DNA of 64,000 nt from an uncultured bacterium (GTDB lineage: Bacteria > Bacteroidota > Bacteroidia > Bacteroidales > Bacteroidaceae). Under the pieces are notes generated by a model, which ran no database searches, had not been told where the DNA came from, and saw only the letters and a list, made by a program, of their open reading frames with translations. Position numbers and translations under genes: made by a program. Shown here piece after piece: positions 35,625-44,691 of this stretch; positions within the stretch are counted from its first letter, which is position 1; every line of letters begins with the position of its first letter. The stretch lies in assembly GCA_905216095.1 (NCBI GenBank), contig CAJMSQ010000005.1, forward strand, positions 35,843-99,842. The letters run 5' to 3'.

Positions 35625-36455
35625 TCATTTTCCGCAGTATTCCCCCAGTATGGTCAGCTCTTTGGTGAGCGGCCGCACGGCATCTATGCTTTGCCGGTAG
35701 CGGATATAGTCGTCGTAGACCACATCCACGTAGAACAGATACTGCCATTCGCGGCCGATGATAGGGAGTGACTGTATCTTGGTCAGGCTTATCTTGTAGA
35801 AAGAGAAGATGCTGAGCACCTGCGACAGTGAGCCTTCTTCGTGGGGCAGGGTAAAGACGATGCTGCTCTTGTCCGTGTGGTGCGGGTCGCGCATCCGGTC
35901 GGCGTTCCAGGTGTCGCAGAGCAACAGGAAACGCGTGTAGTTGTGCTTGTTGTCCTCGATGGCGGTGCGCAACACCTTCATGCCGTAGAGCGGCGCGGCA
36001 CCTGCGTGACAGATGGCCGCATGTCCGCGCAACCGCAGGCGGCTGATGGTCTCGGCGGCGCCGGCCGTGTCTTCGGCCTCCACCACCTTCATGCCCGGAT
36101 GTCCGGCCAGGAACTCCCGGCACTGCGCCAGCGCGACGGGATGAGAGTTCACCTCGCGGATGTCCCCGAGGTTGTCCTCGGGCAGACACATGATGCTGTG
36201 CTCTATGTGCAGCTTGTGCTCGCCGATGATGGTCACTCCGCTCTCGCGCAGCAGTTCGTAGTTGTGCAGCAGGCTTCCGGCTATGGTGTTCTCTATGGCC
36301 ATGAGGCCCAGACACGTGTCATCGGCTTTCATTGCGGCGAATATGTCTTCGAAGGTGCTGCAACAAATCAGTTCGATGTCCTCGTCCGCGAAATATTCGT
36401 GGGCGGCAATGTCGTGGAACGAGCCCCTGATGCCTTGTATCGCTATCTTTATCAT
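35625..36455 (-). CDS. pheA: Prephenate dehydratase
   Basis: The 276-residue protein has the dehydratase domain (IQGIRGSFHDIAA, LMAIENTIAGSL, and the NYTRFLLL motif with the catalytic Thr-Arg-Phe) and a C-terminal ACT domain (about residues 195-270, with HEEGSLSQVLSIF and the ESR-like LTKIQSLPI). It converts prephenate to phenylpyruvate and should be inhibited by Phe through the ACT domain. It is the first structural gene of the operon and lies 14 bases after a transcription attenuator. A ribosome site GGAG lies 7 bases before the ATG. Confidence 0.94.
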   Translation of the reverse strand: MIKIAIQGIRGSFHDIAAHEYFADEDIELICCSTFEDIFAAMKADDTCLGLMAIENTIAGSLLHNYELLRESGVTIIGEHKLHIEHSIMCLPEDNLGDIREVNSHPVALAQCREFLAGHPGMKVVEAEDTAGAAETISRLRLRGHAAICHAGAAPLYGMKVLRTAIEDNKHNYTRFLLLCDTWNADRMRDPHHTDKSSIVFTLPHEEGSLSQVLSIFSFYKISLTKIQSLPIIGREWQYLFYVDVVYDDYIRYRQSIDAVRPLTKELTILGEYCGK

Positions 36456-36468
36456 GTTTCTCCTTTAT

Positions 36469-36502
36469 CGAAAAATCCCGCTCCTTGGTGTGGGAGCGGG
36501 AT
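36469..36502 (-). terminator. Attenuator terminator of the pheA operon
   Basis: In transcript sense ATCCCGCTCC (36502-36493) pairs with GGAGCGGGAT (36484-36475), followed by a run of five T. An upstream copy of GAGCGGGA (36551-36544), inside the leader peptide gene, can pair with the same left arm and prevent the terminator. Confidence 0.9.
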
Positions 36503-36521
36503 TCCTTGGCTTCGTGTTTCT

Positions 36522-36608
36522 TTATATCGTCTGGCACGCAACGTCCCGCTCTGCCTGTGAAGCAAAGTAAGCATAAAAGTAAAAGTAAAACGACGTGGCG
36601 TAACTCAT
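36522..36608 (-). CDS. pheL: Phe/Tyr leader peptide of the pheA attenuator
   Basis: This 28-residue reading frame starts at an ATG about 23 bases before the pheA operon's -7 box would allow any longer gene, and contains SFYFYFYAYF at residues 6-15. In all it has 4 Phe and 5 Tyr codons in the first 15. It ends at a TAA 19 bases before the terminator arm. Such a peptide lets a ribosome stall when charged tRNA-Phe or tRNA-Tyr is scarce. The stall frees GAGCGGGA at 36551-36544 to form an antiterminator. The arrangement is that of classical amino-acid attenuation; this particular leader is inferred from sequence. Confidence 0.88.
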   Translation of the reverse strand: MSYATSFYFYFYAYFASQAERDVACQTI

Positions 36609-36630
36609 GGATGTATTCTCTTATTTTTGG

Positions 36631-36661
36631 CAAAAGTAATCATAAGTTTTTACCCCGCAAA
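36631..36661 (-). promoter_or_regulatory. pheA operon promoter
   Basis: TTTG (36661-36658), 19 bases, TACTTTTG (36638-36631) on the minus strand. Transcription should start near 36624, just before the leader peptide. Confidence 0.88.
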
Positions 36662-36746
36662 CAAAATGAAAGAAATTTGTAAAAAAATCTCACAAAATAC
36701 ATCTTTTTATGACTGCGATGCAGCTGCGGCCGGCTATGCGCCTGCC

Positions 36747-37020
36747 GTTTTAACACTTCTTGCTTTTCGGCCGAAAATGTTGTATCTTTGTGGTACGGAA
36801 AATAGGGAAGGCGGTCGCGTACCGCCTTTTTTCGTGTAAATAAGCCCGTTACGGGCCGATTTACATGCACATGTAGAAAAATTTAGAAGTAGCCTGCGCA
36901 AAAATACATGCCTTCTATTTTGAACCGGAAGCCTTCCGCGTGCGAAAAGATGCCTTTTACGTGTCTGTATCCCTATTCCGTTTACATTTATTTACGTAAC
37001 GGGAGTTAAAAATGTTAATC
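36747..37020 (+). repeat. Phased-palindrome element, degenerate copy
   Basis: A 274-bp copy on the plus strand that keeps both ends (TTTTAACAC and GTTAAAAATGTTAAT), the -7 box TATCTTTG (36783-36790) with CTTG 20 bases before it, and a perfect hairpin GGCGGT/ACCGCC (36810-36815 with 36821-36826) plus six T. The palindrome array is decayed: only sites near 36861 and 36904 (43 bp apart, two spacings) are recognisable. It lies between the divergent pheA and fabI promoters and points towards fabI. Confidence 0.75.
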
Positions 37021-37109
37021 TCACTCCGCGCTGTGAGGCATCCGCACGGGCCGGAAAGCCTTGTCCGGGCGGGCCGAAGGGGCAAAAACGGCTGTTTTCC
37101 AAGGAAAAA

Positions 37110-37141
37110 CTTGCTCAATTTGCACAAAAGCCGTAATTTTG
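37110..37141 (+). promoter_or_regulatory. fabI promoter
   Basis: CTTG (37110-37113), 20 bases, TAATTTTG (37134-37141), 31 bases before the ATG. Confidence 0.75.
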
Positions 37142-37172
37142 TGCCGCATTTTAATGATTTAGACGAATAAAA

Positions 37173-38030
37173 ATGACTCACAACTTATTGAAAGGTAAGC
37201 GCGGCATCATCTTCGGCGCGCTCAACGAGGACTCCATCGCATGGAAAGTAGCAGTGAAAGCCGTTGCCGAGGGCGCAACGATTACTTTGAGCAATACGCC
37301 GATGGCGCTCCGCATGGGTACGCTCGACAGTCTGGCCGAACAGCTCGGCGCAACCATTATCCCGGCCGACGCCACCAGCGTGGAAGACCTCGAAAAGGTA
37401 TTTGCCGAATCGGTGGACGTGCTGGGCGGAAAGATAGACTTCGTGCTCCACTCCATCGGCATGAGCCCCAACGTGCGCAAGCACCGCACCTACGACGACC
37501 TGGACTACGGATACTTGCAAAAGACACTCGACATCTCGGCCATTTCCTTCCACAAGATGCTCCAGGTGGCCAAGAAGCAGGACGCCATTGCCGAGGGCGG
37601 AAGCGTGGTCGCCCTGACCTACGTGGCTTCGCAGCGTACATTCTTCGGTTATAATGACATGGCCGACGCCAAAAGTATGCTCGAAAGCATCGCCCGCGGT
37701 TTCGGTTACATCTATGGCCGCGAAAAGAACGTGCGCATCAATACCATCTCGCAGTCGCCCACGCCTACGACGGCCGGAAAGGGTATCAAGGACATGGACA
37801 ACCTGATGGATTTCTCCGACAAGATGTCTCCGCTCGGCAATGCCAGCGCAGAGGAGTGCGCGGACTACTGCGTGGTGATGTTCTCCGACCTGACACGCAA
37901 GGTTACCATGCAGAATCTCTTCCACGACGGCGGCTTCTCGAGCATGGGTATGAGCCTGCGCGCCATGAACCAGTATGCCAAGGACCTCGCCCCCTACGAG
38001 GACGAGAACGGAAAGGTCATTTACGGATAA
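37173..38030 (+). CDS. fabI: Enoyl-[acyl-carrier-protein] reductase (NADH)
   Basis: The 285-residue protein is FabI, which reduces trans-2-enoyl-ACP in the last step of fatty acid elongation. It has GALNEDSIAWKVA at the NAD site, LHSIGMSP, and the YX6K catalytic pair in FGYNDMADAKSMLE. The INTISQSPTPTTAGKGI loop is the substrate-binding loop. Length is slightly above E. coli FabI. A TPR gene follows after only 4 bases. Confidence 0.95.
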   Translation: MTHNLLKGKRGIIFGALNEDSIAWKVAVKAVAEGATITLSNTPMALRMGTLDSLAEQLGATIIPADATSVEDLEKVFAESVDVLGGKIDFVLHSIGMSPNVRKHRTYDDLDYGYLQKTLDISAISFHKMLQVAKKQDAIAEGGSVVALTYVASQRTFFGYNDMADAKSMLESIARGFGYIYGREKNVRINTISQSPTPTTAGKGIKDMDNLMDFSDKMSPLGNASAEECADYCVVMFSDLTRKVTMQNLFHDGGFSSMGMSLRAMNQYAKDLAPYEDENGKVIYG

Positions 38031-38034
38031 CGGC

Positions 38035-39027
38035 ATGGGCTTGTTCGACTTCCTGAAACGGCGCGACGACGCGACGGAAGGCACCGACGCCGCAGCAGCC
38101 CGCGAGCAGACGGCACAACGCCACCGGTTCGAGACGCTGCGCGACGACGGAGTGCGCGCCATGCGCATGGGGGCGGCGGACTATGCCGCGAAGTGTTTCG
38201 CTGCGGCCTTGGAAATGCAACCCGAAGACCTCAGGACGACGGGCTACATGGCCGAATGCCTTTGCGGAATGCAGGAATACGCCGCCGCGAGGCCGCACCT
38301 TGAACGCCTGGCTGCGGCCGAACCGCGTAATGTAGAGGTCCGCCTGTTGCTGGCCCGGGCACTGGGACGCACGGCCGACTTCCCCGCGATGCGGACCGCG
38401 TGCGACGCGCTCATGGCCGACTTCCCCGACGAGCCGCGGGCCGTCCGCCTGGCTGCGGAAGCCGCCCGCGGACTGGGGGATGCCCTTTCGGCGGTCGCCC
38501 TCCTCACCCGCGCGCTCGCCACCGACGAGGAAGATGCCGCGGCACGCCTTTTGCGCGCCCGCGTATTGGCAGACATGGGACAGTGGAACGAGGTGCTGGC
38601 CGACACGGAACGCCTGAACGCCGGCGGGGCTGCCGGCGAGGACGCGCTGTTGCTGCACGGCGACGCGCTGGCCGCGACGGGCAGGACCGACGAGGCGCAG
38701 GCCGTGTTCGTCCGGTTGCTCGAAACCAATCCCTTCGACCGCGACGCGACGCTCCGCCTGGGCGGCCTGCACGAGGCGGCAGGTACTTACGACCGGGCAC
38801 TTGCCGTCTACGACGAAGCCATCGCCCTGCAGCCCGACTTTGCCGAGGCCTACAAGCGGCGGGGCGGCGTCCGGCTGGCCTTGCACGACGAGGCCGGAGC
38901 GGCAGACGACCTGAAACGGGCGCTGGAACTGCAGCCCGAGGCCGCCAAAAGCATCGACGGCGAATTTTCAAGCCTGCAGGACCAGGTCAATGCCCGTTAT
39001 CGTGCGATGAACCCTTACGGTTTCTGA
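38035..39027 (+). CDS. Tetratricopeptide-repeat protein
   Basis: The 330-residue protein is Ala- and Arg-rich and consists of TPR-like helical pairs from about residue 30 to 310, for example GTYDRALAVYDEAIALQPDFAEAY near the end. It has no signal peptide; MGLFDFLKRRD at the start may be amphipathic. I chose the ATG at 38035, 4 bases after fabI, so the two are translated from one transcript. The very GC-rich codon use matches its neighbours. Its partner and role are unknown. Confidence 0.8.
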   Translation: MGLFDFLKRRDDATEGTDAAAAREQTAQRHRFETLRDDGVRAMRMGAADYAAKCFAAALEMQPEDLRTTGYMAECLCGMQEYAAARPHLERLAAAEPRNVEVRLLLARALGRTADFPAMRTACDALMADFPDEPRAVRLAAEAARGLGDALSAVALLTRALATDEEDAAARLLRARVLADMGQWNEVLADTERLNAGGAAGEDALLLHGDALAATGRTDEAQAVFVRLLETNPFDRDATLRLGGLHEAAGTYDRALAVYDEAIALQPDFAEAYKRRGGVRLALHDEAGAADDLKRALELQPEAAKSIDGEFSSLQDQVNARYRAMNPYGF

Positions 39028-39068
39028 CGCGCGGAGGCGGATTGCGCCGGCCGAAACGTACAATAATA

Positions 39069-39114
39069 AAAAAGTATGCGGGAACAAATCCGGATTTGTT
39101 CCCGCATACTTTTT
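39069..39114. terminator. Loopless bidirectional terminator
   Basis: A perfect 46-bp palindrome (23 bp each side of 39091/39092) with A-run and T-run ends serves both the TPR gene and the convergent queA fusion gene. Confidence 0.85.
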
Positions 39115-39138
39115 CTTTTTTCTCCTATCACGAACGCC

Positions 39139-40878
39139 TTATTGCCCGAACAGTCGCGTCCACTCCTGTTCAAAGTTGGGCGTAAAGCAGCCTGTGCCGA
39201 TGCGGCTGCGGATTTCCTCGGCCGTAAAGTAGCGCCCGCCGTCGAGTTCGGCACTCGGCTGCGGCAGGTCGTCGGTCGTGACACGGTACACGTGTACCAG
39301 TTCCCGCTCGCGCGGACAGTCGAAGACATACCGCTCGACAAATTCCGCCCGGAAGCCGGCCAGTCCGATTTCTTCCGCCGTCTCGCGCCGCAAAGCCTCC
39401 TCGGGCGTTTCGCCAAGCGCCACATGCCCGCCGACAGCCGTATCCCAGCGGCCCGGCTGTACGTCTTTCCACAGCGGACGCCGCTGCAGGTAAAGTTCGC
39501 CCCTGCTGTTGAACACATGCAGATGTACGACAGGGTGCAACGGACGCGCCGGCCCGTGGCATTCTCCCCGTGTGGCGCTTCCCGTCACCTCGCCGTCGGG
39601 CGTAACTAACGGCAGCATCTCCGCGGCATTGTCGGCAGGCGGGTCGCGGCGTTCCAGCAGGGAACTGTCACCATAACTCAGGAAACGGAAACCATGCCCC
39701 AGGGCGTAGTCGTAGATGCGCCGCCAGTCGCCGCCGACAAAGGCGGAAACGAGCAGCAACAGCGTACTCTGCGGCTGGTGGAAGTTGGTTACGATTTTCC
39801 GCACCACGTGGAAACGGTAACCGGGTGCTATGATGATTTGCGTGGCCGTATGCAGCGTGTCCGCTCCGTGCCGGTCCAGGTAACCGATAATCTCGTTTAG
39901 CGCCTCGATGGTGGTGAGTTGCCTTTCGCCGGATGCGGCATACTCGTAAGGAAGCCACTGGGGCACGTGCAGGTCATCGGGCTCGGCGTCCGGGTTACGC
40001 CGGATGAGTACGCCTACATAGTACAGGCTTTCGAGCGTGCGCACGGAAGTTGTCCCCACCGCGACACATTCGCCGCCGTAACTGATGAGCCGCTCGATGC
40101 TGGAACGCTTTACGGCAATCCATTCCGCGTGCATGGCATGGTCGGCAATGCGTTCGCTCTTCACGGGCTTGAACGTACCCGCTCCCACATGCAGGGTGAT
40201 TTCGTCCAGCTCCACACCTCGCTCCCCGAGGGCCTGCAATACGCCCGGCGTAAAGTGCAGTCCCGCCGTCGGGGCCGCCACCGAGCCTTTAATTTTCGAG
40301 TAGACCGTCTGGTAAGTCCGCAGGTCGCTTTCCTCCGTCTCGCGGTTCAGATAAGGCGGGATGGGCAGTTCACCGCAGGCTTCGAGCACCTCGGCGAAAG
40401 TTGCCTCGTCATCGTCCCACGCGAAAGCCACCTCGTGTCCCGTACCGCTCGGCCCCAGCCGCTCGGCCGTAAGGGTAATGCTTCTGCCCCCTACATCTAT
40501 GACGCGCTGCAAGCAACCATCCTTCCACTTTTTCAGGTTCCCGACAAGACAGGTCCACGTGACCCGCTTTTTTTGCCCGAAGGACAGTTGATAGTCCGAC
40601 GGGGTATGCGGCTCCAGGCAGAACACCTCGATGAGCGCACCCGTGGACTTGTGGAAATGCAGACGGGCGCGAATCACTTTTGTGTTGTTGAAAATCATGA
40701 GTGTCCCGGCACTCAGGTGCTCCGGCAAGTTGCGGAAGATGTCCTCGCTGACTTCCCCGTCGCGGTAGATGAGCAGTTTCGACGAATCGCGCTCGGCTTT
40801 GGGGTATTTGGCTATGCGCTCGTCGGGCAACTCATAGGTGTAGTCTTTGATTTGTATGTCTCGCGTATCCACAGGCAT
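39139..40878 (-). CDS. queA: QueA fused to a NUDIX hydrolase
   Basis: The 579-residue protein has two parts in one open frame. Residues 1 to about 412 are S-adenosylmethionine:tRNA ribosyltransferase-isomerase, with MIFNNTKVIRARL, SVAAPTAGLHFT, LHVGAGTFKPV and NFHQPQSTLLLLVSAF blocks. QueA builds epoxyqueuosine in tRNA. From about residue 421 there is a NUDIX domain with LHPVVHLHVFNSRGELYLQ and the NUDIX box GHVALGE...REtaEEiGL (484-506). The second domain resembles stand-alone NUDIX proteins near the YfcD/IPP isomerase-like group. A frameshift joining two genes is possible, but no overlap or repeat at the joint suggests one. Confidence 0.9.
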   Translation of the reverse strand: MPVDTRDIQIKDYTYELPDERIAKYPKAERDSSKLLIYRDGEVSEDIFRNLPEHLSAGTLMIFNNTKVIRARLHFHKSTGALIEVFCLEPHTPSDYQLSFGQKKRVTWTCLVGNLKKWKDGCLQRVIDVGGRSITLTAERLGPSGTGHEVAFAWDDDEATFAEVLEACGELPIPPYLNRETEESDLRTYQTVYSKIKGSVAAPTAGLHFTPGVLQALGERGVELDEITLHVGAGTFKPVKSERIADHAMHAEWIAVKRSSIERLISYGGECVAVGTTSVRTLESLYYVGVLIRRNPDAEPDDLHVPQWLPYEYAASGERQLTTIEALNEIIGYLDRHGADTLHTATQIIIAPGYRFHVVRKIVTNFHQPQSTLLLLVSAFVGGDWRRIYDYALGHGFRFLSYGDSSLLERRDPPADNAAEMLPLVTPDGEVTGSATRGECHGPARPLHPVVHLHVFNSRGELYLQRRPLWKDVQPGRWDTAVGGHVALGETPEEALRRETAEEIGLAGFRAEFVERYVFDCPRERELVHVYRVTTDDLPQPSAELDGGRYFTAEEIRSRIGTGCFTPNFEQEWTRLFGQ

Positions 40879-40905
40879 GATGTAACGGTTGTTTTTTTAC
40901 GGCTG

Positions 40906-40936
40906 CAAAGTTAGTACAAGCCATGTGAAGGGCAAA
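40906..40936 (-). promoter_or_regulatory. queA promoter
   Basis: TTTG (40936-40933), 19 bases, TAACTTTG (40913-40906) on the minus strand. Confidence 0.85.
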
Positions 40937-41016
40937 ACGAAAGCGGTAGAATTAATGACACAGGGGACAGACGCGCGTACATGGCGGACCGGCGCACGCA
41001 CATGGCGGAAAAAGTA

Positions 41017-41048
41017 TTTCGGCCTGTGCGGAAAAATCATTAACTTTG
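41017..41048 (+). promoter_or_regulatory. Promoter of the Smr-domain gene
   Basis: TTTC (41017-41020), 20 bases, TAACTTTG (41041-41048). It overlaps the longer reading frame and so supports the start at 41082. Confidence 0.7.
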
Positions 41049-41081
41049 TACTTCAGTTACACCTATAATATATATAAGAGA

Positions 41082-42185
41082 ATGAAAATAGGCGATAAGG
41101 TGCGCTTCCTCGACGCTGTCGGCGGCGGAACGGTAAGCGGCTTTCAAGACAAAGACATTGTCATCGTGCGGGATGCCGACGGATTCGACATTCCGATGCT
41201 TCGACGCGAGTGTGTCGTGATAGAAACGGACGACTACAATATAGCCCGGACTCCGAAACCCGCCGGAAAGAGCGGGGGAAACGGACCGGCGAAGACGCAG
41301 GCCGCTTCCGCACCGGCGGCAATCCCCGATGAGCCGGACGACGACCGGCCCGTGACTTTCCGCCCCAAGCCTCTGGAGCGCAGAGGCGGGGAAAAACTCA
41401 ACCTGTACCTGGCTTTTGTCCCCGTCAATAGGCTTGATTTCTCGAACACGGCTTTCGAGGCCTATTTGGTCAATGACAGCAACTATCACGTGCGGTTCGC
41501 GCTCACCAGACCGGAAGGTGCGGCGGCCGAAGTATGGCATGAGGACGAAGTAGAGCCGAATACGAAACTTTTTCTCGAGGAATTCCGGCGCGACATGCTG
41601 CCCGGAATGGAGCGGATGGCATTTCAGGCGTTCGCCTTCAAACGTGACAAGACGTACCTGCCCAAACCGGTATTCGACGTGGCCTTGCGCCCGGACGTGA
41701 CGAAGTTCTACAAACTGCATTCCTTCACACAGACGGACTTCTTTGGGCAGCCGGCTTTGCTTATCGACCTGATACGCGACGATCGGCCGGCACGTGGTGT
41801 GACCATAGACGCCGGAGCGTTGGCGCAGGCCATGACCGAACACGCACAGGAAGCGCGCCCCGTGCGACAACCCGCCCGAAAGACTGAAAAAGATGACCCT
41901 TCGAAGCCCCTTGAAGTGGACCTGCACGCCGCGGAGTTGCTCGAAACGACCGCGGGATTGCAGCCGCGCGACATTCTCGAGCATCAACTCACGATTTTCC
42001 GCAGAACCATGGACGAGCACCTCAGGCAAAAGGACCGCCGCATCGTGTTTATCCATGGCAAAGGCGAGGGTGTGTTGCGCAATGCCCTCATCAAGGAACT
42101 GAAAGCCCGCTACAAGCAATGCCGGTATCAGGACGCATCGTTCCGCGAGTACGGTTTCGGTGCGACGATGGTCACCATAGGCTGA
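41082..42185 (+). CDS. DUF2027 and Smr-domain protein
   Basis: The 367-residue protein has an N-terminal SH3-like barrel (MKIGDKVRFLDAVGGGTVSG), a disordered Ala/Pro linker, a central DUF2027 beta domain (from about residue 103, KLNLYLAFVPVN) and a C-terminal Smr domain. The Smr motifs are DLHAAELLE and FIHGKGEGVLRNAL. Smr domains can nick DNA or RNA and are found at the end of MutS2, but this protein has no MutS part. It could act in nucleic-acid repair or ribosome rescue; its role in Bacteroidetes is unknown. mrp follows after 56 bases, possibly in one operon. Confidence 0.88.
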   Translation: MKIGDKVRFLDAVGGGTVSGFQDKDIVIVRDADGFDIPMLRRECVVIETDDYNIARTPKPAGKSGGNGPAKTQAASAPAAIPDEPDDDRPVTFRPKPLERRGGEKLNLYLAFVPVNRLDFSNTAFEAYLVNDSNYHVRFALTRPEGAAAEVWHEDEVEPNTKLFLEEFRRDMLPGMERMAFQAFAFKRDKTYLPKPVFDVALRPDVTKFYKLHSFTQTDFFGQPALLIDLIRDDRPARGVTIDAGALAQAMTEHAQEARPVRQPARKTEKDDPSKPLEVDLHAAELLETTAGLQPRDILEHQLTIFRRTMDEHLRQKDRRIVFIHGKGEGVLRNALIKELKARYKQCRYQDASFREYGFGATMVTIG

Positions 42186-42241
42186 ACAAGCCGGCATCCG
42201 CTTCGGAACAGATAACTTTTACAACGATTAAACAACCATAC

Positions 42242-43342
42242 ATGCAACTCTATCCCAAACTTATAACAGACGCACTCGCCACCGTGCGCTACCCGGGTAC
42301 GGGGAAAAACCTGGTGGAAGCCGAGATGGTAGAAGATGACCTGCGCATCGACGGCATGAGCGTATCTTTCTCCCTCCTTTTCGAGCGTGAGACAGACCCT
42401 TTCCTAAAGTCGGTGGTCAAAGCCGCCGAGACCGCCATCCATACCTATGTGGACAAGGACGTCAGGGTGACCATCAACGTCAAGACAACCCAGGCCCGGC
42501 GGCCCGAACCCGGCAAGATGCTGCCGCAGGTGCGCAATGTAATCGCCGTCAGCTCGGGCAAAGGCGGTGTCGGAAAGAGCACCGTGGCCGCCAACCTGGC
42601 CGTTGCGCTTGCCCGGCTCGGATATAAGGTCGGCTTGCTCGACGCCGATATTTTCGGGCCCTCGATGCCGAAGATGTTCCACATGGAGGCGGAACGCATC
42701 TTTGCCGAGGAAAAAGAAGGCAGGCAGCTTCTGATTCCCGCCATGAAGTACGGCGTGAAACTGCTCTCCATCGGATTTTTCGTTAATCCCGACACCGCCA
42801 CGCTTTGGCGCGGGGGAATGGCGTCCAACGCGTTGAAACAACTCATTGCTGACACGGATTGGGGTGAGTTGGACTATTTTATCCTCGACACGCCGCCGGG
42901 CACGAGCGACATCCACCTCACTTTGCTCCAGAACCTGGCCATTACGGGCGCGGTCATCGTGTCCACGCCCCAGCAGGTGGCACTTGCCGACGCGCGCAAG
43001 GGCATCGACATGTACCGCAATGACAAGGTAAACGTGCCTATCCTTGGGCTGGTGGAAAACATGTCGTGGTTCACGCCCGCCGAACTGCCAGACAACCGTT
43101 ACTACATCTTCGGCCGCGAAGGCGTAAGCCGGCTGGCCGAGGAAATGCAGCTGCCGTTGCTCGGACAGATACCCGTCGTACAGAGCATTTGCGAGAGCGG
43201 AGACGAGGGCGAGCCCGCCGCCGTACACGACAACACCGCCACCGGCGAGGCTTTCCGCACCTTGGCCGAGCGCGTGGTATGCGAGACCGAACGCCGCAAC
43301 CGCGAGCAACCGGCTACGAAAATAGTGGAAATGCGAAAGTAA
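42242..43342 (+). CDS. mrp: Mrp/ApbC iron-sulfur cluster carrier ATPase
   Basis: The 366-residue protein has an N-terminal MIP18/DUF59 domain (residues 1-80) and a P-loop ATPase domain of the Mrp/NBP35 family. Motifs are [29 protein letters not shown], and the [11 protein letters not shown] block. It delivers Fe-S clusters to target proteins such as the many Fe-S enzymes of anaerobes. I chose the ATG at 42242, which starts [12 protein letters not shown] as in the family. The CxxC near the C-terminus found in some members is not present. Confidence 0.92.
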   Translation: MQLYPKLITDALATVRYPGTGKNLVEAEMVEDDLRIDGMSVSFSLLFERETDPFLKSVVKAAETAIHTYVDKDVRVTINVKTTQARRPEPGKMLPQVRNVIAVSSGKGGVGKSTVAANLAVALARLGYKVGLLDADIFGPSMPKMFHMEAERIFAEEKEGRQLLIPAMKYGVKLLSIGFFVNPDTATLWRGGMASNALKQLIADTDWGELDYFILDTPPGTSDIHLTLLQNLAITGAVIVSTPQQVALADARKGIDMYRNDKVNVPILGLVENMSWFTPAELPDNRYYIFGREGVSRLAEEMQLPLLGQIPVVQSICESGDEGEPAAVHDNTATGEAFRTLAERVVCETERRNREQPATKIVEMRK

Positions 43343-43389
43343 ACAGCAAAGAAAACGAGCAAAAGCGCGGCCAATCGCGCGGAAATGTA

Positions 43390-43397
43390 TATTTTTG
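43390..43397 (+). promoter_or_regulatory. -7 box of the leuB promoter
   Basis: TATTTTTG, 82 bases before the ATG; no good -33 box, and I find no Leu-rich leader peptide in the leader. Confidence 0.55.
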
Positions 43398-43479
43398 CAA
43401 TCGAAGCTACGGGCAATCGTTCCCGCAACGGGAGACGGCAACGTCCGACACAAGGATAAATTTTAATACAAGCATAATC

Positions 43480-44544
43480 ATGAAACTTAAGATTGCAGTT
43501 CTGGCCGGCGACGGCATAGGTCCGGAGATTTCCGTGCAGGGTGTGGCCGTTACCAAGGCCGTTTGTGAGAAGTTCGGGCACGAAGTGTCGTTCGAGGAGG
43601 CACTTTGCGGCGCCGCCGCCATTGATGCGGTGGGCGATCCCTTTCCTGCCGAGACGCTCCGCGTGTGCAAGGAAGCCGATGCCGTGTTGTTCTCGGCCGT
43701 AGGCGACCCGAAGTTCGACAATGACCCCGCGGCGCGCGTACGGCCCGAGCAGGGGCTCCTGGCCATGCGCAAGCAACTGGGACTTTTCGCCAACATACGC
43801 CCCGTACAGACCTTCAAATGTCTGGTCCACAAGTCGCCGCTGAAGGACGAACTCGTGGACGGCGCCGACTTTGTGTGCATCCGCGAACTCACGGGCGGCA
43901 TGTACTTCGGCGAGAAACACGAGGGCGACGACATGGCCTACGACACCAATAAATATACGCGCGAAGAAGTGGAGCGCATCCTCAAGGTCGGTTACGAATA
44001 CGCCCGTCGCCGCCACCGTCACCTGACGGTCGTGGACAAGGCCAACGTACTTGCATCGAGCCGTCTGTGGAGAAAGGTGGCACAGGAAATGGCCCCGCAG
44101 TATCCGGATGTGGAGACAGACTACATGTACGTGGACAACGCCGCGATGCGCATGATTCAAGACCCGAAATTCTTTGACGTGATGGTGACGGAAAACACCT
44201 TCGGCGACATTCTGACCGATGAAGGCTCGTGCATCACCGGCTCGATGGGGCTGTTGCCCTCTGCCTCGACCGGCGAAAGCACGCCTGTGTTCGAGCCCAT
44301 CCACGGTTCGTGGCCGCAGGCCAAGGGAAAGAACATAGCCAACCCGCTGGCACAGATTCTTTCCGTAGCGATGCTGTTCGAATACTTCGGGCTGAGCGAG
44401 GAAGGCGCACTGGTACGTCGCGCCGTCGATGCAAGTCTGGACGAGAATGTCCGCACTCCCGAAATCCAGGTGGCCGGCGGTGCCGCTTACGGTACGCGCG
44501 AGGTGGGCCAATGGATAGTAAACTGGATAAAGGCGCAGGCCTGA
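43480..44544 (+). CDS. leuB: 3-isopropylmalate dehydrogenase
   Basis: The 354-residue protein starts [16 protein letters not shown] and has the isopropylmalate dehydrogenase blocks [37 protein letters not shown] and [15 protein letters not shown]. It oxidises and decarboxylates 3-isopropylmalate in leucine synthesis. I chose the ATG at 43480 because the reading frame before it overlaps mrp. It stands alone here; the leuA and leuCD genes are not in the window. A hairpin and a repeat element follow. Confidence 0.95.
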   Translation: MKLKIAVLAGDGIGPEISVQGVAVTKAVCEKFGHEVSFEEALCGAAAIDAVGDPFPAETLRVCKEADAVLFSAVGDPKFDNDPAARVRPEQGLLAMRKQLGLFANIRPVQTFKCLVHKSPLKDELVDGADFVCIRELTGGMYFGEKHEGDDMAYDTNKYTREEVERILKVGYEYARRRHRHLTVVDKANVLASSRLWRKVAQEMAPQYPDVETDYMYVDNAAMRMIQDPKFFDVMVTENTFGDILTDEGSCITGSMGLLPSASTGESTPVFEPIHGSWPQAKGKNIANPLAQILSVAMLFEYFGLSEEGALVRRAVDASLDENVRTPEIQVAGGAAYGTREVGQWIVNWIKAQA

Positions 44545-44573
44545 CATCCGTCGTCCCCATGACGGACAACACG

Positions 44574-44607
44574 CCATCCCGCATCCGCACCTCCGGATGC
44601 GGGATGG
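44574..44607 (+). terminator. Hairpin after leuB
   Basis: Bases 44574-44587 pair perfectly with 44594-44607 (14 bp). No T-run follows, so it may act as a partial terminator or a 3' stabiliser. Confidence 0.55.
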
Positions 44608-44691
44608 TCGTATCGTATCGGTGTATCGTATCGGCGGAAACGCAACCGCTCCTTTCTGACAGGGCGGAAACAAGAACCATAAGCCATCCGC

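Noticed and set aside
36319..36633. A 104-codon minus-strand frame over the pheA leader that looks like a signal peptide (VVLLLLLCLLCF)
   Set aside because: Its ATG (36633-36631) overlaps the -7 box of the promoter, so it would not be on the transcript. The same bases in another frame give the Phe/Tyr leader peptide, and the attenuator hairpin explains the rest.
43398..43479. A leucine leader peptide before leuB
   Set aside because: The 82-base leader has no run of Leu codons and no terminator.
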